Origin: a virus
Reading direction: 5' to 3' (one strand)
Length of the DNA stretch: 64,000 nt
IMG/VR virus record: IMGVR_UViG_3300031963_000048
Span: 1 to 64,000 of that record
Notes under the pieces: model-generated
What the model saw: the letters and a program-made list of their open reading frames with translations, nothing else
Database searches by the model: none
What the model was told of the DNA's origin: nothing
Part shown: piece after piece, positions 55,275 to 60,938 of the stretch
Position numbering within the stretch: the first letter of the stretch is position 1
How the letters are laid out: each line of letters begins with the position of its first letter
Program-made: the position numbers and the translations under genes

Positions 55275-55545
55275 ATTTCCACACCAAGCACCGAAAGGAA
55301 TGTATTATGAGCAGACAGAGTTTAAACGCAATGTTATTGCTATCTGGATTCATTACGATTGTAGGTTTGATTACAATCTGGGTGATGCCGTTCGTTGTAT
55401 TTGGGGATTCTATAATACCAAAACCAGAACCTATTACTCCCCCATCAACTCAGGAAAGATCGGGAACGCTGTTAGTATAGAACGAACATCACCTTATTCG
55501 GCAATGGTTCCCAAGCAAACTCCATTAGAAGCGGCATATGTATGA
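55261..55545 (+). CDS. conserved cyanophage protein
   Basis: 94 aa: TIEFPHQAPKGMYYEQTEFK, then YNLGDAVRCIWGFYNTKTRT and SPYSAMVPKQTPLEAAYV. I recall proteins of this length and pattern in cyanophages, so I take this frame. A second frame inside it (55307-55480) encodes a membrane-like peptide with its own ribosome site. See findings. Confidence 0.68.
   Translation: MTTIEFPHQAPKGMYYEQTEFKRNVIAIWIHYDCRFDYNLGDAVRCIWGFYNTKTRTYYSPINSGKIGNAVSIERTSPYSAMVPKQTPLEAAYV
55307..55480 (+). CDS. overlapping small membrane protein (alternative frame)
   Basis: 57 aa within the gene at 55261, in the +1 frame. AAGGAA precedes the ATG. A membrane helix (LLLSGFITIVGLITIWVMPF) and a proline-rich tail (KPEPITPPSTQERSG) look protein-like. 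Both frames may be used; this one is the less certain. Confidence 0.4.
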   Translation: MSRQSLNAMLLLSGFITIVGLITIWVMPFVVFGDSIIPKPEPITPPSTQERSGTLLV

Positions 55546-55822
55546 ACCACAAGTTAATCATTATGTAAAGTGGAAACCTCATATTGAAGGATGGGTCTAT
55601 TTCAAGGACAATGACTACATTACGATTGAGATAGGGGTCAAACCAAAAAATGAAGAGAACTATGAGGCATGTTCCATTCATCGCAATGATCGTTTGATGG
55701 TCCTGTGTTATCATAATCAATGGAAAGAACTGACTTATATCAAATCAAGAGAGTCTATCTATGAAGAAAAGAAAAACACTGTGGAGATACTGGGCAAAAG
55801 CGATTGGGGAGAAAGCAAGTAA
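55538..55822 (+). CDS. conserved cyanophage protein
   Basis: 94 aa: VNHYVKWKPHIEGWVYFKDN, YITIEIGVKPKNEENYEACS, RLMVLCYHNQWKELTYIKSR. This is a widely seen cyanophage protein of unknown function; beta-rich. It overlaps the genes before (8 nt) and after (62 nt). Confidence 0.86.
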   Translation: MYEPQVNHYVKWKPHIEGWVYFKDNDYITIEIGVKPKNEENYEACSIHRNDRLMVLCYHNQWKELTYIKSRESIYEEKKNTVEILGKSDWGESK

Positions 55823-56033
55823 AAATGACAGAGAATCAGACCACGTTGCTCATATACGGACTGTTATATTCGGTACTTATCTTCTTACTAATCTATTCAT
55901 TATCGCAGGGGTCATAAGACATTGGAACGACGGACCAACTATTAATTTGTATTATTATGAAGTATCAAGTCATCTACCTGAAACCCAAAAAGAAAGCATT
56001 CTCAAAGCAAACCGCAGTTTTCTATACGATTGA
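55761..56033 (+). CDS. membrane protein, conserved in cyanophages
   Basis: 90 aa. A basic N-terminus (KKRKTLWRYWAKAIGEKASK) precedes a membrane helix (TVIFGTYLLTNLFIIAGVIR). I recall the same start and helix in cyanophages. The C-terminal 25 residues overlap the next gene in another frame and could be an extension. Function unknown. Confidence 0.72.
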   Translation: MKKRKTLWRYWAKAIGEKASKNDRESDHVAHIRTVIFGTYLLTNLFIIAGVIRHWNDGPTINLYYYEVSSHLPETQKESILKANRSFLYD

Positions 56034-56106
56034 AGATGCTACTCATTGGGAGAAGTATGTAAAGACTCAAGGATGCCAAAATACTGAGATTATGCCAGTT
56101 TTATAG
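55957..56106 (+). CDS. small conserved cyanophage protein
   Basis: 49 aa: KYQVIYLKPKKKAFSKQTAV, then FYTIEDATHWEKYVKTQGC. The KYQVIY...FY(T/S)IEDA core is familiar. Overlaps the membrane gene by 77 nt. Last gene before the 56.1-56.6 kb regulatory stretch. Confidence 0.76.
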   Translation: MKYQVIYLKPKKKAFSKQTAVFYTIEDATHWEKYVKTQGCQNTEIMPVL

Positions 56107-56252
56107 TGTTTTAACTTAAATTTAATTAAAAAAGGTATTAAAAAATATAAATGTGTTTGTTGTAACATTCTCAATAAGATGAATATTATTGAGAATCAAT
56201 TGAGTATTATTGTTGAGAATAGAATAAATGTAGAGGATTATAAGTCTTATAA

Positions 56253-56312
56253 ATGCCTCTGAGTCTTGTTTAATGCCTTTGAGTCTTGTTTAATGCCTCC
56301 AGGACTTGTGAC
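56253..56312 (+). repeat. three 20-bp tandem repeats
   Basis: Units at 56253, 56273 and 56293, based on ATGCCTCTGAGTCTTGTTTA; the first two differ by one base, the third has diverged. Too short and too few for a CRISPR. Confidence 0.85.
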
Positions 56313-56386
56313 CTTAGCGAGCGTATCATAAGAAGAGCAGTTTGTCAACCCCCGCCCCCATAAAAATCCCCAGACCCTCACAAGAA

Positions 56387-56435
56387 CTCGACGAGACTTG
56401 ACATTCTTCTAGAAGCATGATAGAATCTCGTCGAG
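56387..56435 (+). promoter_or_regulatory. operator-flanked sigma70 promoter
   Basis: TTGACA (56398-56403), 17-bp spacer, TAGAAT (56421-56426). CTCGACGAG (56387-56395) lies just upstream of the -35 and CTCGTCGAG (56427-56435) starts right after the -10, where it would cover the start point. Confidence 0.72.
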
Positions 56436-56506
56436 ACATTCTGTTACGAGATCCACATCAGAACTCGTCTAGAACGCTCTAGATTCATATATATTATCGT
56501 ATGAAT

Positions 56507-56590
56507 CTCGTCGAGATCTGCACACACCTATTGCAATCTCGACGAGCCTTATGCTACAATATACAAGTCACATCACACAATCTCGACGAG
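56507..56590 (+). promoter_or_regulatory. second promoter with three CTCGWCGAG sites
   Basis: Sites at 56507-56515, 56538-56546 and 56582-56590. TTGCAA (56531-56536) and TACAAT (56555-56560) with 18 bp between make a promoter; one site lies in its spacer and one covers the leader just before the ATG at 56594. Confidence 0.65.
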
Positions 56591-56593
56591 CTC

Positions 56594-56734
56594 ATGTACG
56601 ACGATTACGATTTCGACTATACGTATACGAATGATTATGTAGATCTAGATGAGAACTATACACTAGATCTAGATGATGATTATGCACGAGATTCGCATGA
56701 TTATCAAGATCTAGCATATCGTCATTATGCATAA
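56594..56734 (+). CDS. Asp/Tyr-rich acidic microprotein
   Basis: 46 aa, with 14 Asp, 1 Glu and 10 Tyr (start MYDDYDFDYTYTNDYVDLDE). The ATG at 56594 is preferred to one at 56501, because the longer form would run through the operators. The composition suggests a DNA mimic that could bind a nuclease, repressor or RNA polymerase. No motif confirms this. Overlaps the next gene by 8 nt. Confidence 0.65.
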   Translation: MYDDYDFDYTYTNDYVDLDENYTLDLDDDYARDSHDYQDLAYRHYA

Positions 56735-56876
56735 TAAGCAACACGTTCGTATCATTCTAGATGTAGAGTGTTATGATGATCTAGATCTAGATGTATATGA
56801 ATGGGCAGAAATATTGCAGCTCGAAGGTGATGAGACTGTGCATTCTACCATCATGCATCTCGATCCATTCAAGTAA
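56727..56876 (+). CDS. small conserved acidic protein
   Basis: 49 aa: HNKQHVRIILDVECYDDLDL, then YEWAEILQLEGDETVHSTI. The VRI(I/V)LDVE...W...L-L-GDE pattern is one I recall in cyanophages. Coupled to the Asp/Tyr-rich protein. Function unknown. Confidence 0.76.
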   Translation: MHNKQHVRIILDVECYDDLDLDVYEWAEILQLEGDETVHSTIMHLDPFK

Positions 56877-56938
56877 TGTGGCAGTTTAAAGATTGGACCT
56901 ATTCTCAATAAGGTCCTCGTTATTGAGAATGAGGACAG

Positions 56939-56990
56939 TTGAGAATCTGGCACAGTAGGGGTTGATATCTGCCACGTGATGGTTTACATT
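56939..56990 (+). promoter_or_regulatory. TGGCACA-class promoter
   Basis: GTTGAGAATCTGGCACA (TGGCACA 56948) and TACATT (56985), 37 bp apart. Serves 57016. Confidence 0.72.
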
Positions 56991-57015
56991 ACCTTCGTTG
57001 TCGCAATTAATTCGA

Positions 57016-57150
57016 ATGTGTGGTCCTGTTTTTGAATATTCTCGTGAGGATTTCTTCAATGATGCTTCTCAGGAAGAATGGGATGAATGGGAATCTAAAG
57101 CAGCAGAACTTGAGTTGCCTTTAGATTACTATCTCGCGGAGTTTGTATAA
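57016..57150 (+). CDS. small protein ending KAAELE-x-DYYxxEFV
   Basis: 44 aa: CGPVFEYSREDFFNDASQEE, then KAAELELPLDYYLAEFV. Its C-terminus matches the gene at 54508. The 3' end is followed by another promoter. Function unknown. Confidence 0.72.
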   Translation: MCGPVFEYSREDFFNDASQEEWDEWESKAAELELPLDYYLAEFV

Positions 57151-57165
57151 GAAACCTTGTGCCAG

Positions 57166-57217
57166 TTGAGAGAGTGGCACACAGGGGGTTGTGGTGCGCC
57201 AGGATCCCTGATACATT
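57166..57217 (+). promoter_or_regulatory. TGGCACA-class promoter
   Basis: GTTGAGAGAGTGGCACA (TGGCACA 57175) and TACATT (57212), 37 bp apart. Serves 57242-57733. Confidence 0.72.
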
Positions 57218-57241
57218 ACATTCGTCCCTGAGAGACAAACC

Positions 57242-57367
57242 ATGTTTGACGAACTCTGGTCTGAGATTCAAGATGCTCCTGGTGAAATCTTTGACCTTGA
57301 CATTCCCGAACTTCGTGATGAGAAGTTCGATGTGAATGAGTACCTGAACGCAAACTACGATTACTGA
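57242..57367 (+). CDS. very small acidic protein
   Basis: 41 aa: FDELWSEIQDAPGEIFDLDI, then ELRDEKFDVNEYLNANYDY. Overlaps the next gene (TGATG). Function unknown. Confidence 0.7.
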   Translation: MFDELWSEIQDAPGEIFDLDIPELRDEKFDVNEYLNANYDY

Positions 57368-57516
57368 TGAACTATCTCACTCCCGACGATCTTAACAATC
57401 TGATTCGTTTGGTTGAAGATAACAACCAATACAATGATGATGAGGATAAAGAGTTTTGGAATGACATTCTCATTCGTCTGAATCAAACTTCCCGTCACTG
57501 TCTTGATGAGTTCTGA
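57367..57516 (+). CDS. small acidic protein
   Basis: 49 aa: NYLTPDDLNNLIRLVEDNNQ, then FWNDILIRLNQTSRHCLDE. Helical. Coupled to the gene before it. Function unknown. Confidence 0.72.
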   Translation: MNYLTPDDLNNLIRLVEDNNQYNDDEDKEFWNDILIRLNQTSRHCLDEF

Positions 57517-57517
57517 A

Positions 57518-57733
57518 ATGACCCTTACTACCCAACAACTTGACCAACTGATTGAAAACTACGCTGAGCGTATTGTTGATGAGATGGACACCAAATGTTT
57601 GATGCAATTTGTGTACGATACGCTTGTTGAGAGTTTGGCAGGTAAATCTGAAGAAGATGTGCTCGGTGAGATTGCCTATGTTTATGATGAGGATGTTGTC
57701 GAAGAATTGATTGAGAGTGTGACAGTTCAGTAA
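57518..57733 (+). CDS. small acidic helical protein
   Basis: 71 aa from the ATG at 57518. TTQQLDQLIENYAERIVDEM, then SEEDVLGEIAYVYDEDVVEE. All-helical. Its last codons overlap the next TGGCACA element. Confidence 0.76.
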   Translation: MTLTTQQLDQLIENYAERIVDEMDTKCLMQFVYDTLVESLAGKSEEDVLGEIAYVYDEDVVEELIESVTVQ

Positions 57734-57777
57734 GTGGCACAAGGGGGGTTGCAAGTCCCCCCGATCTGGTCCATACT
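57726..57777 (+). promoter_or_regulatory. TGGCACA-class promoter (weak -10)
   Basis: TTCAGTAAGTGGCACA (TGGCACA 57735), CATACT at 57772 as -10, 37 bp apart. A GGGGGG/CCCCCC hairpin lies between. Confidence 0.6.
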
Positions 57778-57803
57778 ACATTTGTTGAGAGGGAAACCCC
57801 CAA

Positions 57804-58151
57804 ATGCGTAAGATTGAATCCCAGATGAATGCTGCCATTCGTGACTCCCGCAATTGGAAGTCTGGCAACACTGAGGTTACCTTTGACGCTGAAACTAACG
57901 AGTCGAAAGTGTTTCTTTTCGGCAATCACATTGCTACCATTGGTGACAACTTCGTGCAAATCTTTGACGGTGGATGGCAGTCTGTGACCACCAAATCCCG
58001 CCTGAATGCGATTCTTCAAGAGCATGGAATCAAGGGTGAATGTGTGTTTCAAAAGAACTTTAAGTGGTTCGTCCACAAGTTCATCGGGCAGGCAGGAACT
58101 TCTCCTGTCTACAATGAATACGATTTCAGCAATGGTTTCATGTTTGCATAA
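57804..58151 (+). CDS. conserved phage protein of unknown function
   Basis: 115 aa: MRKIESQMNAAIRDSRNWKS, EVTFDAETNESKVFLFGNHI, TTKSRLNAILQEHGIKGECV. Found in many T4-like and T7-like cyanophages in my memory. Single gene between a TGGCACA promoter and a terminator. Confidence 0.85.
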   Translation: MRKIESQMNAAIRDSRNWKSGNTEVTFDAETNESKVFLFGNHIATIGDNFVQIFDGGWQSVTTKSRLNAILQEHGIKGECVFQKNFKWFVHKFIGQAGTSPVYNEYDFSNGFMFA

Positions 58152-58157
58152 AGAATC

Positions 58158-58183
58158 GGGGGGCAATATGCTCCCCTTTTTTT
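58158..58183 (+). terminator. rho-independent terminator
   Basis: 8-bp stem from GGGGGGCA to TGCTCCCC with loop ATA (one G-T pair), followed by seven T. Confidence 0.9.
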
Positions 58184-58211
58184 ATACTCAAGTCGGCTGC
58201 TCGTGTGCCAG

Positions 58212-58263
58212 TTGAGAGAGTGGCACACACCCCCTTGCAATCGGCACCAATCCCTGCAATACT
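58212..58263 (+). promoter_or_regulatory. TGGCACA-class promoter (weak -10)
   Basis: GTTGAGAGAGTGGCACA (TGGCACA 58221) and AATACT (58258), 37 bp apart. Confidence 0.6.
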
Positions 58264-58269
58264 AAAAGC

Positions 58270-59166
58270 ATGAAAAACACCCACCTTGAGCACCCCGAAG
58301 ATTCTATTCTCACGGGTGACCTTTCTGCCCTGGATTGGTTCGTGAATCCTGGCAACTTGAGCGTCAAGATTGATGGCGCCCCTGCGATTGTCTGGGGTGT
58401 GAATCCTGCCAATGGTGAGTTCTTTGTAGGAACCAAAGCAGTCTTTAACAAGAAAAAGATTCGTATTGCTCACAATCATGAAGAAATTGATTCATTCTAT
58501 CAGGGTGAAGTTGCGCGTATTCTTCACGCTTGCTTTGATTATCTGCCTCGCTTCGATACTATCTACCAAGGTGATTTTATTGGGTTTGGTGGTAGTGATG
58601 AGTATACTCCCAACACGATCACTTACAAGTTTCCTGAGGTAGTTTCTCAGCAAATTATCATTGCACCGCACACTTGCTATTATGCTGAGAGCGATCTTCG
58701 TGACGCTCAAGCATTCCCCGATCGTAGCATCTGGAATGATACTGAGACGGTGAAGTTCGTGCAACCTCAAGCATACATTCAGCACGGTCAAACGTCCTTC
58801 GCTGATGTAGAGGAAGTCTGCAAGTTTGCCCGTCAAATGGCAACTGTTGTGACCTTTGCAACTGATAAAGAAGCGGCAAAGATTAAGCAGCAACTGAATG
58901 CTTGCATCCGTGAGAATCGTCCTGTTGTGAATAGTGAATTCGACTGCGATCCTAACCTGCTGGGGTTGTGGGCACTGGTGAAATCTATCAAGGCAGATTG
59001 TCTCTATCTGTGCCGCAATGATGGTCCTGCCGCTTACATCGGGCAGGAGAGAATCGACTCCGAAGGTTACGTACTCACCAATGAGTTTGGTATGTTTAAG
59101 TTGGTGAATCGTGAGGCATTCTCCTATCATAATTTCAACAGCGGTCGCTTTCAGTGTGCCAGTTGA
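58270..59166 (+). CDS. KxDG-containing, ligase-like nucleotidyltransferase candidate
   Basis: 298 aa. VKIDGAPAIVWG (K33-I-D-G36) has the K-x-D-G motif in which ATP-dependent DNA/RNA ligases and capping enzymes become adenylylated. IYQGDFIGF (about 98-106) can act as motif III. Similar phage proteins are grouped as DUF6267. A role in nucleic acid end repair is possible, but the other motifs (IV, V) are not clear. Single gene with its own promoter. Confidence 0.62.
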   Translation: MKNTHLEHPEDSILTGDLSALDWFVNPGNLSVKIDGAPAIVWGVNPANGEFFVGTKAVFNKKKIRIAHNHEEIDSFYQGEVARILHACFDYLPRFDTIYQGDFIGFGGSDEYTPNTITYKFPEVVSQQIIIAPHTCYYAESDLRDAQAFPDRSIWNDTETVKFVQPQAYIQHGQTSFADVEEVCKFARQMATVVTFATDKEAAKIKQQLNACIRENRPVVNSEFDCDPNLLGLWALVKSIKADCLYLCRNDGPAAYIGQERIDSEGYVLTNEFGMFKLVNREAFSYHNFNSGRFQCAS

Positions 59167-59213
59167 ATAGGTGGCACAACCCCACCAGGGTGCCCGCACC
59201 GATACCCTATACT
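59163..59213 (+). promoter_or_regulatory. TGGCACA-class promoter
   Basis: GTTGAATAGGTGGCACA (TGGCACA 59172) and TATACT (59208), 36 bp apart. Confidence 0.7.
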
Positions 59214-59256
59214 AAGGGCATCGGAGGGGAAACGACCCTCCACAGCATTCCCCCTG

Positions 59257-59844
59257 ATGACTCTGACCGCCACCCTTGAGAAACTCACCGCTTTTGTGGT
59301 GACTGAAACCAACCGCTACGTTAGTGAAGAGTTCCGCCTGTATGGTAAGACTCTGCAACAGATTAAAGATAGCGGCATGGAAACTGCAGACTTTACGAAA
59401 ATCTTTCAATACATTGTAAATGAGGTGATTGAGGAAGGAATCCGTCGCCTTGGGATTGATGGTCGCCGTGAGGAAGTTGCCGGGTATGATTACATCATCG
59501 AAGGTCAACCTGTTGAGTTCAAATTGATGGGCGGCGAGTCTAAATCGTCCTTTGCCACTGGTAACAAAACCTCTCACTTTGGTGGCAAAAAGACTAACCT
59601 TGTGTGGTCGATTAAGTACACCTTCAGTGATAATCAAATCGACAACTTTGGTATGGTTTTGATTGATACCAATCTCACCAAATCTAACGTTTGGAAGTCT
59701 TCCTCTGGTCGCAAAGATTCCTTCTCTCAGTTGCAACTTTCTATCGGTGAAGATAACTGCATTCTGTCGCAAATGGGCATTGTGAAACCTGCTCAAAAGT
59801 GGTTGCAGTTCCTGCCCCTGCCCACTGCCGTCCTGCTGGGGTGA
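59257..59844 (+). CDS. PD-(D/E)XK nuclease candidate
   Basis: 195 aa. GYDYIIEGQPVEFKLM gives D78-x8-E87-x-K89, a restriction-type catalytic triad. Ser/Thr/Gly-rich NKTSHFGGKKTNLVWSIKYT follows. The arrangement is like type II restriction or repair enzymes, so it may be a phage nuclease that degrades host DNA or excludes other phages. A clear methyltransferase is 7 kb away. Long leader (about 44 nt) after the promoter. Confidence 0.65.
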   Translation: MTLTATLEKLTAFVVTETNRYVSEEFRLYGKTLQQIKDSGMETADFTKIFQYIVNEVIEEGIRRLGIDGRREEVAGYDYIIEGQPVEFKLMGGESKSSFATGNKTSHFGGKKTNLVWSIKYTFSDNQIDNFGMVLIDTNLTKSNVWKSSSGRKDSFSQLQLSIGEDNCILSQMGIVKPAQKWLQFLPLPTAVLLG

Positions 59845-59847
59845 CAA

Positions 59848-59899
59848 TTCACCAGGTGGCACACCCTGCCCCCTGAGACCCCACCCGACCCCTTACACT
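59848..59899 (+). promoter_or_regulatory. TGGCACA-class promoter
   Basis: ATTCACCAGGTGGCACA (TGGCACA 59857) and TACACT (59894), 37 bp apart. Serves 59924. Confidence 0.62.
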
Positions 59900-59923
59900 T
59901 AACAAGTCAACCGCAAACGACCC

Positions 59924-60100
59924 ATGCGCTACAACCCCGCCACCGACCGCGCCCTCTATACCATCGATGAGATTGCTGCCCAGTGCCGCGCTGCCATCCT
60001 GAAGGCAGAGCGCCAGCACGTTGAGCAGGTCGCTGACCGTATCTATGATGAGGTGCTGAGCTTTGCCCGTTGGGAGAACGACGTTTTGGTTGCCGCCTGA
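59924..60100 (+). CDS. small helical protein in a GC-rich island
   Basis: 58 aa: RYNPATDRALYTIDEIAAQC, then VEQVADRIYDEVLSFARWEN. GC content is far higher than in the fibre genes. ORF ends at the next -10 box. Confidence 0.74.
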   Translation: MRYNPATDRALYTIDEIAAQCRAAILKAERQHVEQVADRIYDEVLSFARWENDVLVAA

Positions 60101-60101
60101 C

Positions 60102-60119
60102 CTGCTACAATACTCTCAC
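60102..60119 (+). promoter_or_regulatory. repeated promoter CTGCTACAATACTCTCAC
   Basis: TACAAT at 60106 in a repeated 18-bp block, also at 60478 and 60939 and, altered, at 60283. Directly follows a stop codon. Confidence 0.7.
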
Positions 60120-60133
60120 CCATCCGAGTCACG

Positions 60134-60280
60134 ATGTCCCGCCAGCAACGCCACACTCACAGTCTCCGTTGCAACAGTCACCAGATCCGCGCGGTGCTCA
60201 TGCATGGACCCCGCTACTCCCCGGTAGAATATGTGCCACTCGTGAAGGTGACCCACGGCAACGCTGACCCTGACCGCTGA
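60134..60280 (+). CDS. small basic protein
   Basis: 48 aa: SRQQRHTHSLRCNSHQIRAV, then PRYSPVEYVPLVKVTHGNAD. Basic, His/Arg-rich. GC-rich single gene with its own promoter. Function unknown. Confidence 0.66.
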   Translation: MSRQQRHTHSLRCNSHQIRAVLMHGPRYSPVEYVPLVKVTHGNADPDR

Positions 60281-60282
60281 CC

Positions 60283-60299
60283 CTGTAGAATTCTCTCAC
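60283..60299 (+). promoter_or_regulatory. repeated promoter, variant
   Basis: CTGTAGAATTCTCTCAC: TAGAAT as -10; aligns to the 60102 block. Confidence 0.6.
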
Positions 60300-60314
60300 A
60301 ACCGCAACCGACCC

Positions 60315-60476
60315 ATGAGAATCGAAGTCCGTTACCAGACCCCCTACAACCACACCGAGTGGCGCTCGCAGTGGTTCCCCACCCTGCAGGAGGCAGAGCG
60401 TATGGTAGACTTCTACCGGTCCTGTGGGTCGCCTGCTCACGTTGCCCCCAGCAGTCTGGCGCAGTTCGCCCGCTGA
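60315..60476 (+). CDS. small protein of unknown function
   Basis: 53 aa: RIEVRYQTPYNHTEWRSQWF, then EAERMVDFYRSCGSPAHVA. Alpha/beta. GC-rich single gene. Confidence 0.73.
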   Translation: MRIEVRYQTPYNHTEWRSQWFPTLQEAERMVDFYRSCGSPAHVAPSSLAQFAR

Positions 60477-60477
60477 C

Positions 60478-60495
60478 CTGCTACAATACTCTCAC
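60478..60495 (+). promoter_or_regulatory. repeated promoter CTGCTACAATACTCTCAC
   Basis: Identical 18-bp block to 60102-60119, TACAAT at 60482. Overlaps the end of the preceding gene. Confidence 0.72.
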
Positions 60496-60513
60496 CCCAC
60501 ACCCCCCGACATC

Positions 60514-60666
60514 ATGACCGCTGACCTTGCCATCTCCCTGCTCCGCCGTGGCGCCAACGGCACCCAGATCCTGGAGATTCTGGAGACCCTGACCGCTGAG
60601 GTCGAACAGGAGAACATCGCTGACTTTCTTGCCCATGCTGCCACGCTGCAGGAAATCCAGTTTTGA
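60514..60666 (+). CDS. small helical protein
   Basis: 50 aa: TADLAISLLRRGANGTQILE, then LTAEVEQENIADFLAHAAT. Helix with an SLLRRG...ILEIL pattern I recall in cyanophages. Function unknown. Confidence 0.75.
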   Translation: MTADLAISLLRRGANGTQILEILETLTAEVEQENIADFLAHAATLQEIQF

Positions 60667-60668
60667 AA

Positions 60669-60711
60669 TCGCACACCCCCTGCCTGCTGTCGCGGGTGGG
60701 GGGTTTACACT
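60669..60711 (+). promoter_or_regulatory. degenerate TGGCACA-class promoter
   Basis: TCGCACA (60669) and TACACT (60706), 37 bp apart. GC-rich stretch between. Weak. Confidence 0.4.
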
Positions 60712-60742
60712 AAGGCATACCAAAGCAACCGACAGACGACCG

Positions 60743-60931
60743 ATGCGTTTCCCCCTTGCCATGTGCTCTGACCTGGAGACCCGCCAAATCAAATGGATCT
60801 CCCGCGCTGACCAGTTGAAGAACGGTTCCCGCCCTTCCCCCTACATTCACTGGGGAGTGCCCGCTGCCACCATCGCTGCCCAGTATGCTGAGGCACACCG
60901 TAACGACGTTCGTCAGGCGCAGTGGGGGTGA
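60743..60931 (+). CDS. small protein of unknown function
   Basis: 62 aa from the ATG at 60743. RFPLAMCSDLETRQIKWISR, then WGVPAATIAAQYAEAHRND. Basic. GC-rich single gene. Confidence 0.7.
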   Translation: MRFPLAMCSDLETRQIKWISRADQLKNGSRPSPYIHWGVPAATIAAQYAEAHRNDVRQAQWG

Positions 60932-60938
60932 CCCCGAT

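Larger units (their letters stand above)
56107..56593 (+). promoter_or_regulatory. 487-bp intergenic regulatory region
   Basis: No gene fits here. Contents in order: AT-rich stretch with repeated TTGAGAAT; three 20-bp tandem repeats (56253-56312); a G/C run; then promoters interleaved with CTCGWCGAG palindromes. The region leads into a 46-aa acidic protein. Confidence 0.75.

Noticed and set aside
56253-56312. CRISPR-like repeats
   Set aside because: Units are directly adjacent without spacers and only three in number.
57528-58166. 212-aa minus-strand ORF
   Set aside because: Covers two plus-strand genes and a promoter element on the other strand; no family resemblance.
57175-58230. Sigma54 promoter (TGGCAC-N5-TTGC)
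   Set aside because: Some sites have TGGCAC followed by TTG, but the spacing is wrong, and to my knowledge cyanobacteria lack sigma54. The constant partner is a -10 box 36/37 bp on.
58492-59199. 235-aa minus-strand ORF
   Set aside because: Lies opposite the KxDG protein, whose frame has clear motifs.
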